Shown one piece after another: positions 17,992-27,701 of a stretch of DNA of 39,579 bases. The notes under the pieces are model-generated. The model was not told where the DNA came from. It saw only the letters and a list, made by a program, of their open reading frames with translations, and did not search any database. Origin of the DNA: an uncultured Sterolibacterium sp. (GTDB lineage: Bacteria; Pseudomonadota; Gammaproteobacteria; Burkholderiales; Rhodocyclaceae). The stretch is taken from positions 1 through 39,579 of the forward strand of contig CAIYYX010000229.1 in assembly GCA_903930535.1 (NCBI GenBank). Direction: 5' to 3'. The stretch's first letter is position 1; the number at the start of each line of letters is the position of its first letter. Both the position numbers and the translations under genes were made by a program.

Positions 17992-18749
17992 AAATGCATA
18001 TTCTGTCTGGCGGACGTCTGAGGATGAGGAAGAGCATCTATCTTCCTGAAGCCGAGAGAGGCGAGACCATAGACCTTCCCGTGTCTTGCTTCCTCTTGCG
18101 CCACAGCCAGGGCAATGTGCTCTTCGATACCGGCTGCCATCCTTCCGTGCATGTCGCTCCCGAGGCTCGCTGGGGCGGCATGGCGAAGGCGATGACGGCC
18201 ATAGGCGACCCTTCCGAGAATGTCGTGACAGAATTGCAGCGGCTGGGACTGACGGTCGACGATATCGACGTCGTCGTGAACTCGCATTTCCATCCCGACC
18301 ATTGCGGTTGCAACGAGTATTTCACCAAGGCCGTCGTGGTCTGCCACCAGAAGGAGTTGGAGGCGGCGCAGGCAGTGAATGCCGAGAACATGGGATTCCT
18401 GGCCGTCGATTGGAAACAGCCCATGCCCATGCAGACGATAGACGGCGAGCACGATGTTTTCGGCGACGGGAAAATTCTGCTCGTTCCCGTGCCGGGACAC
18501 ACGCCCGGGATGATTAGCGCGGTTGTCACCCTGGAGCGCACCGGCGCCTTCGTCTTAGCCTCGGATGCCGCGGCCTTGCGTCTCCATCTCGAGCGCGAGT
18601 GTTGCCCGAAGAACACCTGGAACGTCGATCTGGCGACGCAGTCCATGGCGGAAATCGCCCGCATGGCGGCCGCTGGTGCAACGGTGATTTACGGCCACGA
18701 TCTGGCGCAGTGGGCGACCTTACGGACCGGGGCTGTCGCCTACGACTGA
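17988..18749 (+). CDS. MBL-fold metallo-hydrolase (lactonase-like)
   Basis: A 253-residue metallo-beta-lactamase-fold protein. Metal ligands are H100, H102, D104 and H105 (HFHPDH), H171 (GHTPG), D193 (SDAA) and H237 (YGHD): the full binuclear set of AiiA/AttM-type lactonases. The family hydrolyses lactones, thioesters or cyclic amides. The start at ATG 17988 overlaps the S-subunit stop (ATGA), and the L subunit follows 12 bp later. Its insertion between subunit genes of one enzyme suggests that it acts on the hydroxylase product. It could instead open an acyl-homoserine lactone, but nothing else here points to quorum sensing. Confidence 0.88.
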
Positions 18750-18761
18750 AGGCCGGAAAAA

Positions 18762-21107
18762 ATGCAGACAAGACCCAAAATCATCGGCACCGCCGCCAAG
18801 CGCCTGGAAGATCCGCGCCTGTTGACGGGCCATGGCAGCTATGTGGACGACAAAACGCCTGCCGGTACGCTGCATGTCGCCTTTCGCAGAAGCGACCAGT
18901 CGCATGCGACCATCCTCAGCATAGACTGCTCGGAAGCCTTGAAAATGCCGGGTGTAGTCGCCGTATTGACGGCCAGAGACCTGGAAGGACTGGTCAAGCC
19001 GGTCGTCGCGACTTCGAAGATGCGCGACTATCACGCAACGCCCATCTATCCCCTGGCCCGCGACAAGGTGCGCTATGTCGGCGAACCCGTGGTCGCCATC
19101 GTGGCGGAGTCGAGATACCTGGCGGAAGACGCGCTCGAAGGCATCGCTATCGAATTCGACACCTTGCCCAATGTCGTCGATCCCGAGCAGGCGGCTGCGC
19201 CAGATGCGCCGCTGCTGCACGAGGACGCCGGCACCAATGTCATCGTCAGGAGGGAATTTCTGCGCGGCGATGTCGATCTCGCGATGGCCGCTGCGGCTAT
19301 CCGGGTGAACAGACGTTTCCGTTTCCATCGCAAGACGCCCATGGCGATAGAGACGAGGACTTACCTCGCCGAGTACGATCAGGGAAGGAAATCCCTGCAG
19401 CTCCATACGACCAGCCAGATTCCGGGAATCATTCGCGATGTGCTGACAGACATCCTGGACCTTCCCACCGTGCGCGTCGTCGCCCCGGATGTCGGCGGCG
19501 GCTTCGGCGGCAAGGCCTCTGTCTATCAGGAAGAAATCCTGGTGTGCATTCTGGCGAGAAAACTGGGCCGTCCCGTGAAATGGACAGGTGACCGTCTCGA
19601 GGATCTTTCCTCGACCTCCCAGGGCTTCGACGAAATCGTCGAGGCCGAACTGGGGCTGGACGAGCAAGGACGCATTCTCGCCCTGACCGCAGAAGTGGTC
19701 GGTGACATCGGCGCCTATTCCATCTATCCGTGGACGGCTGGTCTCGAACCTGTCCAGGTCGTGAGCTTTCTCCCCGGCCCCTACCGTGTCGCCCACTATC
19801 GCGGCCGTGTGCGGGCAGTGGCGACCTCGAAGCCGCCGACCGGCCCCTATCGTGGCGTCGGACGGCCGACCTCGACCTTCGTCATGGAGCGGCTGATGGA
19901 CATGGCGGCGCAAAAACTGGGTCTCGATCCCAGGGAGATTCGCCTCTTGAATTTCGTGTCGCAAGAGGAATTCCCCTACAAGACGGCATCGGGCATCGTC
20001 TGGGATCGCTCCGGTTTCACCGAGTGCCTCACGAGCGCCTGCGCCGCTTTCGACTACGAAGGGCAGAGGGCCGCGCAGGCGGTCGCCCGTGCGGCAGGCC
20101 GCTGGGTGGGGATTGGCATTGCCTCCTATGCGGAATTGACAGGCATCGGCAGCCGCATCTCGGCTTCGCCCGGAATGCCCATCAATACCGGAACGGAAAC
20201 GGCGACGCTGAAGATCGACTCCACGGGCGCGGTGACGGCAGCCTTCGGCGTGGCATCGCACGGCCAGGGACTGGAGACGACGCTGGCGCAGGTGGTCGCA
20301 GAAGAACTCGGGGCGAGGCTCGCCGCTGTCACCATCATCCATGGCGACAGCGCCGCCGTGCCGCACGGCACCGGCACCTATGCCAGCCGCAGCGCCGTCC
20401 TGGCGGGCGGGGCGGCGACGCTTGCGGCACGGGCCTTGCGCGAGAAGGTGGAGCGCATGTCTGCCCATTTGCTGGGGGTTACTGCCGCCGAGGTGATGGT
20501 CGCAGACGGATTTGCCTTCGTTCCCGGCAGCGACAAGAAGATCAGTTTCCGCGAACTGGCCAAGGCCGTCTATTCCGAAGTCGGCCGGATTCCGGCGGAG
20601 GCGCGGGAGAGCCTCGAGGAAACCAAGCTGTACGACCCCTTTTTCGGTACGACGACTTGCTCCACTCATGTCACCCAGGTCGAGATCGACCCGGAAACTT
20701 ATGTGATCAAGGTGCAGCGCTATCAAGTGGCCGAGGATTGCGGCAGAATCATCAATCCGCTCATCGTCGCAGGCCAGGTGCATGGCGCCGTGGCGCAGGG
20801 GATTGGTGCGGCGCTGTTCGAGGAGATGGTCTACGACGAAATGGGGCAACTCCTGACGGCGAGCCTGGTCGATTATCTCGTGCCGACCGCGGTCGAGATT
20901 CCTTCCATAGGTGTCTCGCATCTTGATACCGAGTCGCCCTCGACCGTCGGCGGCTTCCGCGGCATGGGCGAGGGCGGCACCATAGGCGCGCCTGCCGCCA
21001 TTGCCAATGCCGTGGCCGATGCCTTGAATCACCTGAATATACTCATCGACGAATTGCCGGTGACGCCTGAACGCATTTTCCAACTCATCAAGAACAAGGA
21101 GAAATAA
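18762..21107 (+). CDS. Molybdenum hydroxylase, molybdopterin-binding large subunit (CoxL/XdhA type, not CO dehydrogenase)
   Basis: A 781-residue catalytic subunit. It has the N-terminal a/b hammerhead domain (about 10-130, [17 protein letters not shown]) and two molybdopterin-binding domains with VGGGFGGK. The active-site glutamate lies in [12 protein letters not shown] near residue 730. The loop that carries the Cu-binding cysteine in true CO dehydrogenase (AYxCSFR) reads GPYRGVGRP, so this is a form II-like hydroxylase and not a CO oxidiser. Such enzymes insert water-derived oxygen into N-heterocycles, aldehydes or activated C-H bonds. The stop overlaps the next start as TAATG. Confidence 0.94.
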   Translation: MQTRPKIIGTAAKRLEDPRLLTGHGSYVDDKTPAGTLHVAFRRSDQSHATILSIDCSEALKMPGVVAVLTARDLEGLVKPVVATSKMRDYHATPIYPLARDKVRYVGEPVVAIVAESRYLAEDALEGIAIEFDTLPNVVDPEQAAAPDAPLLHEDAGTNVIVRREFLRGDVDLAMAAAAIRVNRRFRFHRKTPMAIETRTYLAEYDQGRKSLQLHTTSQIPGIIRDVLTDILDLPTVRVVAPDVGGGFGGKASVYQEEILVCILARKLGRPVKWTGDRLEDLSSTSQGFDEIVEAELGLDEQGRILALTAEVVGDIGAYSIYPWTAGLEPVQVVSFLPGPYRVAHYRGRVRAVATSKPPTGPYRGVGRPTSTFVMERLMDMAAQKLGLDPREIRLLNFVSQEEFPYKTASGIVWDRSGFTECLTSACAAFDYEGQRAAQAVARAAGRWVGIGIASYAELTGIGSRISASPGMPINTGTETATLKIDSTGAVTAAFGVASHGQGLETTLAQVVAEELGARLAAVTIIHGDSAAVPHGTGTYASRSAVLAGGAATLAARALREKVERMSAHLLGVTAAEVMVADGFAFVPGSDKKISFRELAKAVYSEVGRIPAEARESLEETKLYDPFFGTTTCSTHVTQVEIDPETYVIKVQRYQVAEDCGRIINPLIVAGQVHGAVAQGIGAALFEEMVYDEMGQLLTASLVDYLVPTAVEIPSIGVSHLDTESPSTVGGFRGMGEGGTIGAPAAIANAVADALNHLNILIDELPVTPERIFQLIKNKEK

Positions 21108-21862
21108 TGGATTACGGATTGAAAGGGAAAGTGGCGCTGGTGACCGGAGCTGCCCGCGACGTCGGGCGAGAGATCGCCATGACCCTGGCCGCCGAAGGCG
21201 TCACCGTCGCGTTGAACTGCAACAAATCGAGCGACAGGGCAGAGGCCATCGTCCGCGAGATCGCGGCGGCGGGCGGCAAGGCCCGCGTCTATCAGGCGGA
21301 CATCGCGAACTACGATGCGGTCTCAATGATGACTGATCAGATCAAGAAAGACTTCGGCAGCATCGACATCCTGGTGAACAACGCCGGCCTGGTTCTGCGC
21401 CAGCGCTTCCTCGAGAGCAAGCCGGAGGAGTGGAAACGTCAGATCGACGTCGGCCTCTTCGGTGTCATCCACACCTGCCACGCCGTCATCCCGCACATGG
21501 TGGCGCAAAACGGTGGTCGTATCATCAGCCTGGCCGGCGACTCGGCGCGCGTTGGCGAATCCGGACTCGCCGTGACGGCTTCGTCCAGAGCCGGTGCGCT
21601 GGCGCTGACCAAGTCGCTGGCGAAGGAGTTCGGCAGGAACAACATCACAGTCAATGCCTTGACCCTGGGTCTCATAGAAACAGAACACAACGATCCGGAA
21701 TGGCTGAAAGCCAACAGCGAGAAGATAGGTCGCCAATATCCGCTGCGCCGCATCGGCAAGCCTGACGATGTTGCGCCCATGGTCGCCTTCCTCGCTTCTG
21801 AGGGCGCGCGCTGGATCACCGGCCAGGTGATGAGCGTCAATGGCGGCTTCAGCATGGTCTGA
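21107..21862 (+). CDS. SDR-family protein lacking the catalytic tetrad
   Basis: A 251-residue short-chain dehydrogenase-fold protein. The cofactor motif (TGAARDVG, 13-20) and NNAG (91-94) are intact. Aligned with FabG-type enzymes, however, the tetrad Asn-Ser-Tyr-Lys reads G116, G144, T157 and R161 ([10 protein letters not shown] in place of YxASKAG). Normal hydride-transfer chemistry with Tyr as acid/base is therefore unlikely. It may be a pseudoenzyme, a scaffold, or use different chemistry. The gene is undamaged and translationally coupled (TAATG) to the large-subunit gene, so it is not a decaying gene. Confidence 0.9.
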   Translation: MDYGLKGKVALVTGAARDVGREIAMTLAAEGVTVALNCNKSSDRAEAIVREIAAAGGKARVYQADIANYDAVSMMTDQIKKDFGSIDILVNNAGLVLRQRFLESKPEEWKRQIDVGLFGVIHTCHAVIPHMVAQNGGRIISLAGDSARVGESGLAVTASSRAGALALTKSLAKEFGRNNITVNALTLGLIETEHNDPEWLKANSEKIGRQYPLRRIGKPDDVAPMVAFLASEGARWITGQVMSVNGGFSMV

Positions 21863-21877
21863 ACAAAGGAGAATCGA

Positions 21878-23389
21878 GTGATCCAAACCGATCTGATTGC
21901 GCCTGTCGGTGAACTCCTCAAGCGCCATGCAGCGAAGCGGCCCGACAAGATCGCCTTCTCGGATGCCAATACCTCCACGACCTACGGCAGGCTGGCACTG
22001 ACCACGGCAAACCTCGCTGGCCACCTTCAGGACATGGGTATTGGCGTCGGGACCCGTGTCGCCATCCTTCTGCCCAACTCGGTTGCCTGGATCGAGTCCT
22101 GTCTGGCCATCACCCGGGCCGGAGCGGTTTGCGTGCCCATCGCTTACGATGCCGCCGCGGCCGAAATTTCCTATCGGCTCACTGACTCCGAAACGCAGTT
22201 GGTGATCACCACCGATGAGCGCGCAGGCCACGCCGCGGGGCTTGCGACGATTCTGGTGAGTCGCGGCACGACTCAAGAGGCCGGGACGAGATACGCCGAT
22301 CTAATCGATACCCTTCCCAAGTCGCTGCCGCGCGACCCGGAAGCTATCGATGAGACGGCCTACATCATTTACACATCGGGCACGACGGGGCGGGCGAAGG
22401 GCGTGCTGCTGTCGGTGCATGGCATGCTCTGGGTGACGGCCGCCTGCTGGGCGCCGATTGCCGGCCTTTGCGAGGCAGACACGGTTCTCTCCCCCCTGCC
22501 GCTATTCCATTCCTATGCGCTTAACCTCTCGGTGCTCTCCGTCCTGGCGGTGGGCGCATCCGAATACATCATGGAGAAGTATTCCTCCAGCGAAGCGGCG
22601 CGACTCCTGGCGACAGGCCGGTTCACCGTCATGCCCGGCGTGCCGACGATGTTCCATTACCTGCTTGAGACCGCAAAGCAGGATGGAACCATCAAAGGCT
22701 TGCGGCTGTGCATCTCTGCCGGCGCGATCATGACGGCTTCGCTTAACCGCAGTTTCGAGGAGCATTTCGGCGTCAAGCTCCTGGACGGCTACGGCATCAC
22801 CGAGACCTCGACCATGGTCACCCTGAACTGGCCCGTGGGGACGCGCATCATGGGCTCTTGCGGCCTGCCTGTTCCCGGCGTGACGACCCGTATCGTCGAT
22901 CCGGTCAGCGGCCGCGACCTCGAGCCCGGAGTCGAGGGGGAACTCATCGTGCGCGGCCCACTGCTGATGAAGGGCTATCACAACAAACCTGCTGAGACGG
23001 CGAGCGCCATTCGCGACGGCTGGTATCACACCGGCGACCTGGCGAAGAGCGACAAGAACGGTTACCTCACGATCACCGGACGCCTCAAGGAACTCATCAT
23101 TCGTGGCGGGCAAAATATTGCGCCGGGCGAGATCGAGGAAGCCGTTTCGGGTTTTTCCGGCGTTCTCGATTGCGCCGCAGTGGGCATTCCGCACGAGCAC
23201 CTCGGAGAGGTTCCGGTCATTTTCGTCGTGCCGCATTCGGGAGTCTCTATCGATCATCAGGCTTTGATCGACCATTGCCGTACCCAGCTATCCGGCTACA
23301 AGGTGCCCCATGCCATCCATGTCGTAGAGGTGATTCCGAGAACGGGCTCGGGCAAGGTGATGCGCTTCAAACTAAGAGCGCTTCTGTAG
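21878..23389 (+). CDS. Acyl-CoA ligase (AMP-forming, class I adenylate-forming)
   Basis: A 503-residue ANL-superfamily ligase making an acyl-CoA from acid, ATP and CoA. Visible core motifs are the P-loop IIYTSGTTGRAKG (about 163-175), YGITETS, YHTGDLAKSD, GRLKELIIRGGQNIAPGEIE and the C-terminal PRTGSGKVMR with the adenylation lysine. The start is GTG 21878 after AAAGGAG. It closes the operon 15 bp after the SDR. The acid specificity cannot be read, but the lack of a long tunnel extension fits a short, aromatic or alicyclic acid. Its TAG stop lies within a REP-like repeat. Confidence 0.93.
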   Translation: MIQTDLIAPVGELLKRHAAKRPDKIAFSDANTSTTYGRLALTTANLAGHLQDMGIGVGTRVAILLPNSVAWIESCLAITRAGAVCVPIAYDAAAAEISYRLTDSETQLVITTDERAGHAAGLATILVSRGTTQEAGTRYADLIDTLPKSLPRDPEAIDETAYIIYTSGTTGRAKGVLLSVHGMLWVTAACWAPIAGLCEADTVLSPLPLFHSYALNLSVLSVLAVGASEYIMEKYSSSEAARLLATGRFTVMPGVPTMFHYLLETAKQDGTIKGLRLCISAGAIMTASLNRSFEEHFGVKLLDGYGITETSTMVTLNWPVGTRIMGSCGLPVPGVTTRIVDPVSGRDLEPGVEGELIVRGPLLMKGYHNKPAETASAIRDGWYHTGDLAKSDKNGYLTITGRLKELIIRGGQNIAPGEIEEAVSGFSGVLDCAAVGIPHEHLGEVPVIFVVPHSGVSIDHQALIDHCRTQLSGYKVPHAIHVVEVIPRTGSGKVMRFKLRALL

Positions 23390-23463
23390 GTCGGCCTTTA
23401 GGCCGACAGCGATGGTCGTCGACCTGAACCCGTTTCGGTGTCTCCAGCGAAAGGCCAACCTAC
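23386..23463. repeat. REP-like inverted pair supplying stop codons of convergent genes
   Basis: GTAGGTCGGCCTTTAGGCCGAC (23386-23407) provides the TAG stop (23387-23389) of the ligase. A partial reverse copy ending AAAGGCCAACCTAC (23450-23463) provides the CTA at 23460-23462, which is the TAG stop of the convergent TonB-like gene. The element variant has GGCC instead of GGGC. Confidence 0.75.
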
Positions 23464-24011
23464 CTCAGATCATAGACGATCACGGCTCGTATGGAACTCT
23501 TCACCGGCAAGCCGCCGCTCATCCCGGGAGTGAAACGCATGTCGTGCACCGCCTTGAGCGCGGAGCTGTTGAAGGCGTCGGCCATGGTCGTCTCGACGAC
23601 TCTTGCGTTTTCGACACGCCCCTTTTCATCCACCCACACCTCCACTTCCACCTTGCCTGAGAGGCCAAGCGCAAAAGCGCCTTCGGGATAGTCCGGCGCG
23701 ATATCGACCAGGGGTTGCGGCGGGCTGTCCAAGCCGCCCTCGCCCGGTTGGGCCTTGGTCGGGAGGATGGGCTTGGCGGGTGTCATCACCGAGGCCGCAA
23801 GGGCTTCCAGCGCCACCTTCCGGGTCGAAGCGACAGGGACTTCTCGCTCCGCGGAGGGGGACGTCAGGATGACGTCAAATGCAGCAGTCGGTTGTTGGCT
23901 GCCCGACCTCAGCCGCGATGATGCCAAAGGAGCAAGCAGCGCCCCGTGAAATACGACAGAGGCCGCCAGCGCCAGGGTCAGCCGAGCCGTTGCCGTATGC
24001 TCTGAGGCCAT
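23460..24011 (-). CDS. TonB C-terminal domain protein
   Basis: A 183-residue energy-transducer-like protein. An N-terminal membrane anchor (about 10-32, LTLALAASVVFHGALLAPLA) and a Pro-rich periplasmic linker precede the TonB C-terminal fold (about 100-183). That fold has DYPEGAFALGLSGKVEVEVWVDEKGRVENARVV and a terminal VYDLR. It would contact TonB-dependent outer-membrane receptors, but no ExbB/ExbD or receptor gene is in view. The start at 24011 is 15 bp after the DsbC stop, and no strong ribosome-binding site is visible. Confidence 0.85.
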   Translation of the reverse strand: MASEHTATARLTLALAASVVFHGALLAPLASSRLRSGSQQPTAAFDVILTSPSAEREVPVASTRKVALEALAASVMTPAKPILPTKAQPGEGGLDSPPQPLVDIAPDYPEGAFALGLSGKVEVEVWVDEKGRVENARVVETTMADAFNSSALKAVHDMRFTPGMSGGLPVKSSIRAVIVYDLR

Positions 24012-24026
24012 GGCGCGAGGGCTGCA

Positions 24027-24752
24027 CTACCCGGCTTTACCGGCAGCGGCGACGCGATTCAATGCGTCTTCGAGTTGCGCCGCTGGTACGGCGCCGGGAA
24101 TGCGCTCGCCGTTAGTCAGGAAGATGGTCGGCGTACCATGCACGCCGAGCTTTTCTGCGAGCGCCATCACCTTGTCGGTCTTGGTCGCGCAGTTTGCTGC
24201 AGCGGGCGCGGCACCCTTCACCATCCAGTCGTTCCAGGCCTTGGCAGGATCGGCCGCGCACGCGATCGCCTTGGTCTTTTCGGCGGAGTCGGCGGAGAGG
24301 ATGGGAATCATGAAAATGTAAATGGTGACGTCGGTCATGTTGACCATGTCCTTCGCCAGCTTCTTGCAATAGCCGCAATTGGGATCCTCGAAGGTGGCGA
24401 AGATGCGGCGGCCGTTGCCGCGCACAGTCTTCAGTGCGAGTTCGAGCGGCAGGTCGGAGAACTTGATCTGCGAGAGTTTGGCCTTGCGCGCTTCGGTGAT
24501 GTTCTTCTTGGACTTCACATCGACGATGTCGCCCTGGAGAAGATACCTCCCCTTCTCGTCGGAATAGAGGATGTCGGTGCCGATCTGCACCTCGTAGAGA
24601 CCCATCGCGTCGGCCTTGTGCACGCCATCGACCTTGACGTTGGCGCCGTACAGGGAGGAGATCGCTTTCCTGATATCGGCTTCGTCGGCGCGTGCCAGTC
24701 CGCCTGCCAGGAAGAGAGCGGCGAGACCGCAGGCGAGAATTGTTTTGATCAT
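24027..24752 (-). CDS. dsbC: DsbC-like periplasmic thiol:disulfide isomerase
   Basis: A 241-residue exported protein. The signal peptide is residues 1-22 (MIKTILACGLAALFLAGGLARA). The N-terminal dimerisation domain is about 25-85. The thioredoxin-like domain carries the CGYC active site (C126-C129) and the cis-proline loop HGTPTIFL. DsbC-type proteins reshuffle wrong disulfides and are kept reduced by DsbD. The start at 24752 has GGAGAC upstream. It follows the UbiH-family gene by 25 bp. Confidence 0.92.
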   Translation of the reverse strand: MIKTILACGLAALFLAGGLARADEADIRKAISSLYGANVKVDGVHKADAMGLYEVQIGTDILYSDEKGRYLLQGDIVDVKSKKNITEARKAKLSQIKFSDLPLELALKTVRGNGRRIFATFEDPNCGYCKKLAKDMVNMTDVTIYIFMIPILSADSAEKTKAIACAADPAKAWNDWMVKGAAPAAANCATKTDKVMALAEKLGVHGTPTIFLTNGERIPGAVPAAQLEDALNRVAAAGKAG

Positions 24753-24777
24753 GAAGTCTCCGATGGTGAAATTTGGT

Positions 24778-25932
24778 TTAGCCCAGCGCGTAACGCACCA
24801 AAAAATCTCTTATGACAGGCAGCGAATTGGTAAGGTTCAGTCCGGCATTGCGCAGGGTCGAAAGCACAGCACTGCGGGGACGGAACAGCTTTTGCAAGCC
24901 ATCAGTTGCAGATTGTAACGCGACAACCTCCTCAAGGCGCGCCCGCTGGTAACGGCGCAGCCACCGTTCATCACCGCAATCCACATAATCCGGGCAGTCC
25001 CTGAGCAGTTCAGCCAGTACGCGGCTGTCCTGGAAGCCCAGGTTGATGCCGTGGCCGGAAAGCGGATGGATGGTGTGGGCGGCATCGCCGATCAGTGCCA
25101 GGCGCGGAGCGACACTGCGCGGTGCACGCATCAGGCGCAGCGGAAAGCCTGCAGGCGGCGTCACCGGGGAGAGATCTCCCAGCCGCCAGCCGCCGGCCTC
25201 GGCGACGCGCAGACAGAGTTCCTCGGGCGATAACGACAGCAAATCGGCCGCAAAATCTTCCGGCGTCGACCAGACCATGGAGATCCTGTTTCCGGGCAGA
25301 GGCAGCCAGGCGAGAACGCCGTCGGCGCGAAACCACTGGTATGCGGTGTCGCGATGCGGCCTCTCGCAGGCGAAATTGGCGACCACGCCCATCTCGCCGT
25401 AGGGCTTGAATTCCACAGCGATTCCCGCGGCCTCGCGTGTCCAGGAATCGGCGCCGTCCGCGGCGATGATGAGCTTGGCAGCCAGTGTCCGTCCATCGGC
25501 CAGCGTCAGATTCGCACCATCGGCGGTGAATGCCAGAGCCTGCGGCCGGGCCGGACAGAACAGAGTGATATTGCTCTGGCGCTTGGCGGACTCCCACAGT
25601 TCGCCCTGCATCAGGGCGGATTCGACGATCCAGGCCAACTCGGGGACGCCGCTGTCGTAAGCGGAAAAGTCCAGCCTGCCGCCGGCGTCGCCATGAATCT
25701 CCATCGTCCGCACCGGCGCAACGCGCGTCAGGTCGAAGTGACGCCAGGCGCCGATTTCGTCGAGAAAGCGCGCATTGGCTGGGCTGACGGCGTAGATGCG
25801 GGTATCCCAGTCTGCCGGCGCCTCCGGCGGTCGCCCTTCCACGACGGCAACCGACAGCGGGATGCCGCGCAGGGCGACGGCCAGGGACAGTCCGGCCAGG
25901 CCGCCGCCGACGATGACGATATCGAAATCCAT
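24778..25932 (-). CDS. UbiH/UbiF/VisC/COQ6-family FAD monooxygenase
   Basis: A 384-residue flavoprotein hydroxylase of ubiquinone biosynthesis. The N-terminal dinucleotide fold IVGGGLAGLSLAVAL (about 6-20), the DG motif (AADGADSWTREAAG) and the GD motif (LIGDAAHTIHPLSGHGINLG) are all present. It adds a ring hydroxyl to a polyprenyl phenol using O2 and NADPH. Which ring position (UbiI, UbiH, UbiF, UbiL or UbiM role) cannot be told from sequence alone. It is the first gene of the minus-strand run with dsbC and the TonB-like gene. Confidence 0.88.
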   Translation of the reverse strand: MDFDIVIVGGGLAGLSLAVALRGIPLSVAVVEGRPPEAPADWDTRIYAVSPANARFLDEIGAWRHFDLTRVAPVRTMEIHGDAGGRLDFSAYDSGVPELAWIVESALMQGELWESAKRQSNITLFCPARPQALAFTADGANLTLADGRTLAAKLIIAADGADSWTREAAGIAVEFKPYGEMGVVANFACERPHRDTAYQWFRADGVLAWLPLPGNRISMVWSTPEDFAADLLSLSPEELCLRVAEAGGWRLGDLSPVTPPAGFPLRLMRAPRSVAPRLALIGDAAHTIHPLSGHGINLGFQDSRVLAELLRDCPDYVDCGDERWLRRYQRARLEEVVALQSATDGLQKLFRPRSAVLSTLRNAGLNLTNSLPVIRDFLVRYALG

Positions 25933-25960
25933 GCAGGCATTGTCGCGGGAAGAGCCCGAC

Positions 25961-25990
25961 TTGACAAGACTTGGCGCCAGGCCGGATAAT
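25961..25990 (+). promoter_or_regulatory. Sigma-70 promoter of tRNA-Met
   Basis: TTGACA (25961-25966) and GATAAT (25985-25990) are separated by 18 bases and end 41 bases before the mature tRNA. The CCGCCCC just after the -10 box is a GC-rich discriminator of the type found at stringently controlled stable-RNA promoters. Confidence 0.75.
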
Positions 25991-26031
25991 TCCGCCCCTT
26001 GCCGAGTAGGCTTTCTGTCCGTTCGGCAAAT

Positions 26032-26108
26032 GGTGATGTAGCTCAGCTGGTTAGAGCGATGGATTCATAATCCATAGGTCGAGGGTTCAAGTCCCCCCAT
26101 CACCACCA
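26032..26108 (+). tRNA. tRNA-Met (anticodon CAT)
   Basis: The full cloverleaf is readable. The acceptor GGTGATG/CATCACC (26032-26038, 26098-26104), D-stem GCTC/GAGC and anticodon stem ATGGA/TCCAT with loop TTCATAA (CAT at 26066-26068) are all paired. The T-stem GAGGG/CCCCC has one A-C mismatch; the discriminator is A and CCA is encoded. The first acceptor pair is G-C, so it is not initiator tRNA. An Ile2 tRNA with lysidine at C34 has the same CAT and cannot be fully excluded. Confidence 0.95.
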
Positions 26109-26117
26109 ACAAGCATG

Positions 26118-26148
26118 CGGCTTCCAGAGATGGAGGCCGTTTTAGTTT
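26118..26148 (+). terminator. Rho-independent terminator of tRNA-Met
   Basis: CGGCTTCCA pairs with TGGAGGCCG (one G-T pair) around a GAGA tetraloop and is followed by TTTTAGTTT, 10 bases after the CCA end. Confidence 0.85.
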
Positions 26149-26579
26149 GTGGGCCTTCTGACATTTTGTACCCACCTTGTAACCAGATTTCCTCAATGCT
26201 GGGCCGTTCCGTTCTTGTTGTGATTTGGCTGGTTCGCCGCTTATTTGAAACGCAGCAGGTAAACGGGAGAGAGCATTACAGCTACCGCCGCCGCAGGGGA
26301 CGTTCAGCACGCACTGGTCGCAACCCCGCACGCGCTGAAATAGTTCAGCTAGCAGCGAAATGGACTGGACATTGCAAACTTGGCAAGGAATTGCGCACGC
26401 GAGTTGATCTGCGAAAAGCGATTTGATTGTGCGGCTTCGCGGCAAGGTCTTTGAGAGCGGCAGTGGCTCTGGTCGGCCATGAGCCGCTGCTGGCTGCTAT
26501 TTCAGTAGTTTTGTGGATCAGTTTCCTGCCACAGATCAGACATCTGTTCCGCCACCTTTAAGGTCGCAGTCGCAGTCGC
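26149..26579. other. Gene-free stretch downstream of the tRNA
   Basis: No open frame here has a recognisable domain, a ribosome-binding site or family-like composition. I see no integrase fragment and no second copy of the tRNA 3' end. A 6-bp inverted repeat ACAGAT/ATCTGT with a 5-base spacer (26531-26547) lies just upstream of the next promoter and could be an operator. Confidence 0.5.
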
Positions 26580-26610
26580 TTGACGCCGTCCACCAAAACG
26601 CGGATAGTAT
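26580..26610 (+). promoter_or_regulatory. Possible promoter of the ABC importer operon
   Basis: TTGACG (26580-26585) and TAGTAT (26605-26610) with a 19-base spacer lie 72 bases upstream of the binding-protein start, just after the ACAGAT/ATCTGT inverted repeat. Confidence 0.35.
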
Positions 26611-26681
26611 AAAAATACACGCTTCCGGGTAAATGGAAGTCCGTTTTATTGTTGTCAGTATTCCACCCGGAGGGACGTCTG

Positions 26682-27686
26682 ATGCAGGCGCTGTTCAAGA
26701 TCATTTTCAAATCCTCGCTCGCTTTCATAGCCGGGCTATTGATTGTCTCTTCGCCGATAGCCCAGGCACAGGTCAAGAACGTACGTTATTCGGAAGTAGT
26801 TCGCTCGCTTTTTTATGCACCGGCCTACGTGGCGATCTCACGTGGTTTTTTCAAGGCCGAAGGGCTCAGCGTCACCATGACAACGGCCCAGGGCGGCGAC
26901 AAGTCGGTTGCAGCTCTCTTGTCCAATGCAGCTGACATTGCGCTCGTCGGTCCCGAAGTGGCTGTCTATGTGCATAACAGCGAGTCGCCGGACAAGCTCA
27001 AGATCTTCGCGGGGCTCACGGCCACCGACGGCTTCATCCTGATGTCGCGCCAGAAGATAGTCAACTTCGACTGGAAAATGTTGAAGGGCAAGGACATCCT
27101 GGGCTGGCGGGAGGGCAGCACGCCGACGCTGTTCCTAGACGAGGTGTTGCGCATGCACGGGCTTGATCCGCAGCGCGACGTCCACATCGCCAATAATATT
27201 GCGGTCCCGGCGCGCGTCGGTTCATGGATCTCCGGCCAGAATCAATTTGGAATTTTCCAGGAACCCGATGTATCGACGATGGAACGTGACGGCACGGCTT
27301 TCGCGGTCACTTCGATTGGCAAGGAGATCGGTCCCGTAGACTACACAGTCTTTGTGGCCACCGACAAATACATCCGAGAAAATCCCGACATCATCCAGAA
27401 GTGGTCCAATGCCATCTACAAGGCCGAGCAATGGTCTGCCACCGCTTCGGCCAGTGACTTGGGCAAGACCCTGCAGGAATTTTTCCCAGGCGTCGATGAG
27501 AAAATCCTTGCTTCGGCCGCGCAGCGCTATCGCACACTGAAGATCTGGAAATCTACGCCAGTGATCGACCCCCAGGCGATGAACAAATTCCAGGACGTCC
27601 TGGTGCACGGTAAGGTGCTCGACAATGCCAAGCGGGTCAAATTCGAGGATATCGCGAACATGGATTTCGCCCGCAAGGCCAAGTAA
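26682..27686 (+). CDS. ABC transporter periplasmic substrate-binding protein (NMT1/SsuA/ThiY type)
   Basis: A 334-residue exported binding protein. ATG 26682 follows CGGAGGGA and begins a clear signal peptide (about 1-29, FKSSLAFIAGLLIVSSPIAQA). The earlier TTG 26649 would add residues before it and is rejected. The mature protein has the NMT1-like opening FYAPAYVAISRGFFKAEGL and the AQGGDKSVAALLSNAADIALVG segment typical of taurine-, nitrate- and pyrimidine-precursor-type importers. Ligand unknown. It is the first gene of an importer operon with a RutB-like hydrolase, suggesting a nitrogen-containing ligand such as a ureido compound. Confidence 0.9.
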   Translation: MQALFKIIFKSSLAFIAGLLIVSSPIAQAQVKNVRYSEVVRSLFYAPAYVAISRGFFKAEGLSVTMTTAQGGDKSVAALLSNAADIALVGPEVAVYVHNSESPDKLKIFAGLTATDGFILMSRQKIVNFDWKMLKGKDILGWREGSTPTLFLDEVLRMHGLDPQRDVHIANNIAVPARVGSWISGQNQFGIFQEPDVSTMERDGTAFAVTSIGKEIGPVDYTVFVATDKYIRENPDIIQKWSNAIYKAEQWSATASASDLGKTLQEFFPGVDEKILASAAQRYRTLKIWKSTPVIDPQAMNKFQDVLVHGKVLDNAKRVKFEDIANMDFARKAK

Positions 27687-27701
27687 GCGAAGACGAGCGA
27701 G

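Noticed and set aside
18720..21083. 787-residue open frame opposite the large-subunit gene
   Set aside because: It is the antisense shadow of a GC-rich gene with full family motifs on the plus strand; the shadow has no domain and His/Arg/Gly/Asp-rich filler composition.
18762..21107. Aerobic CO dehydrogenase large subunit
   Set aside because: The Cu-binding Cys loop is absent (PYRGVGR), so CO oxidation is not supported despite CoxG/M/S/L-like genes.
26065..26445. 126-residue minus-strand frame ending in VMGGLEPSTYGL
   Set aside because: Its C-terminus is translation of the antisense tRNA-Met, a well-known annotation artefact.
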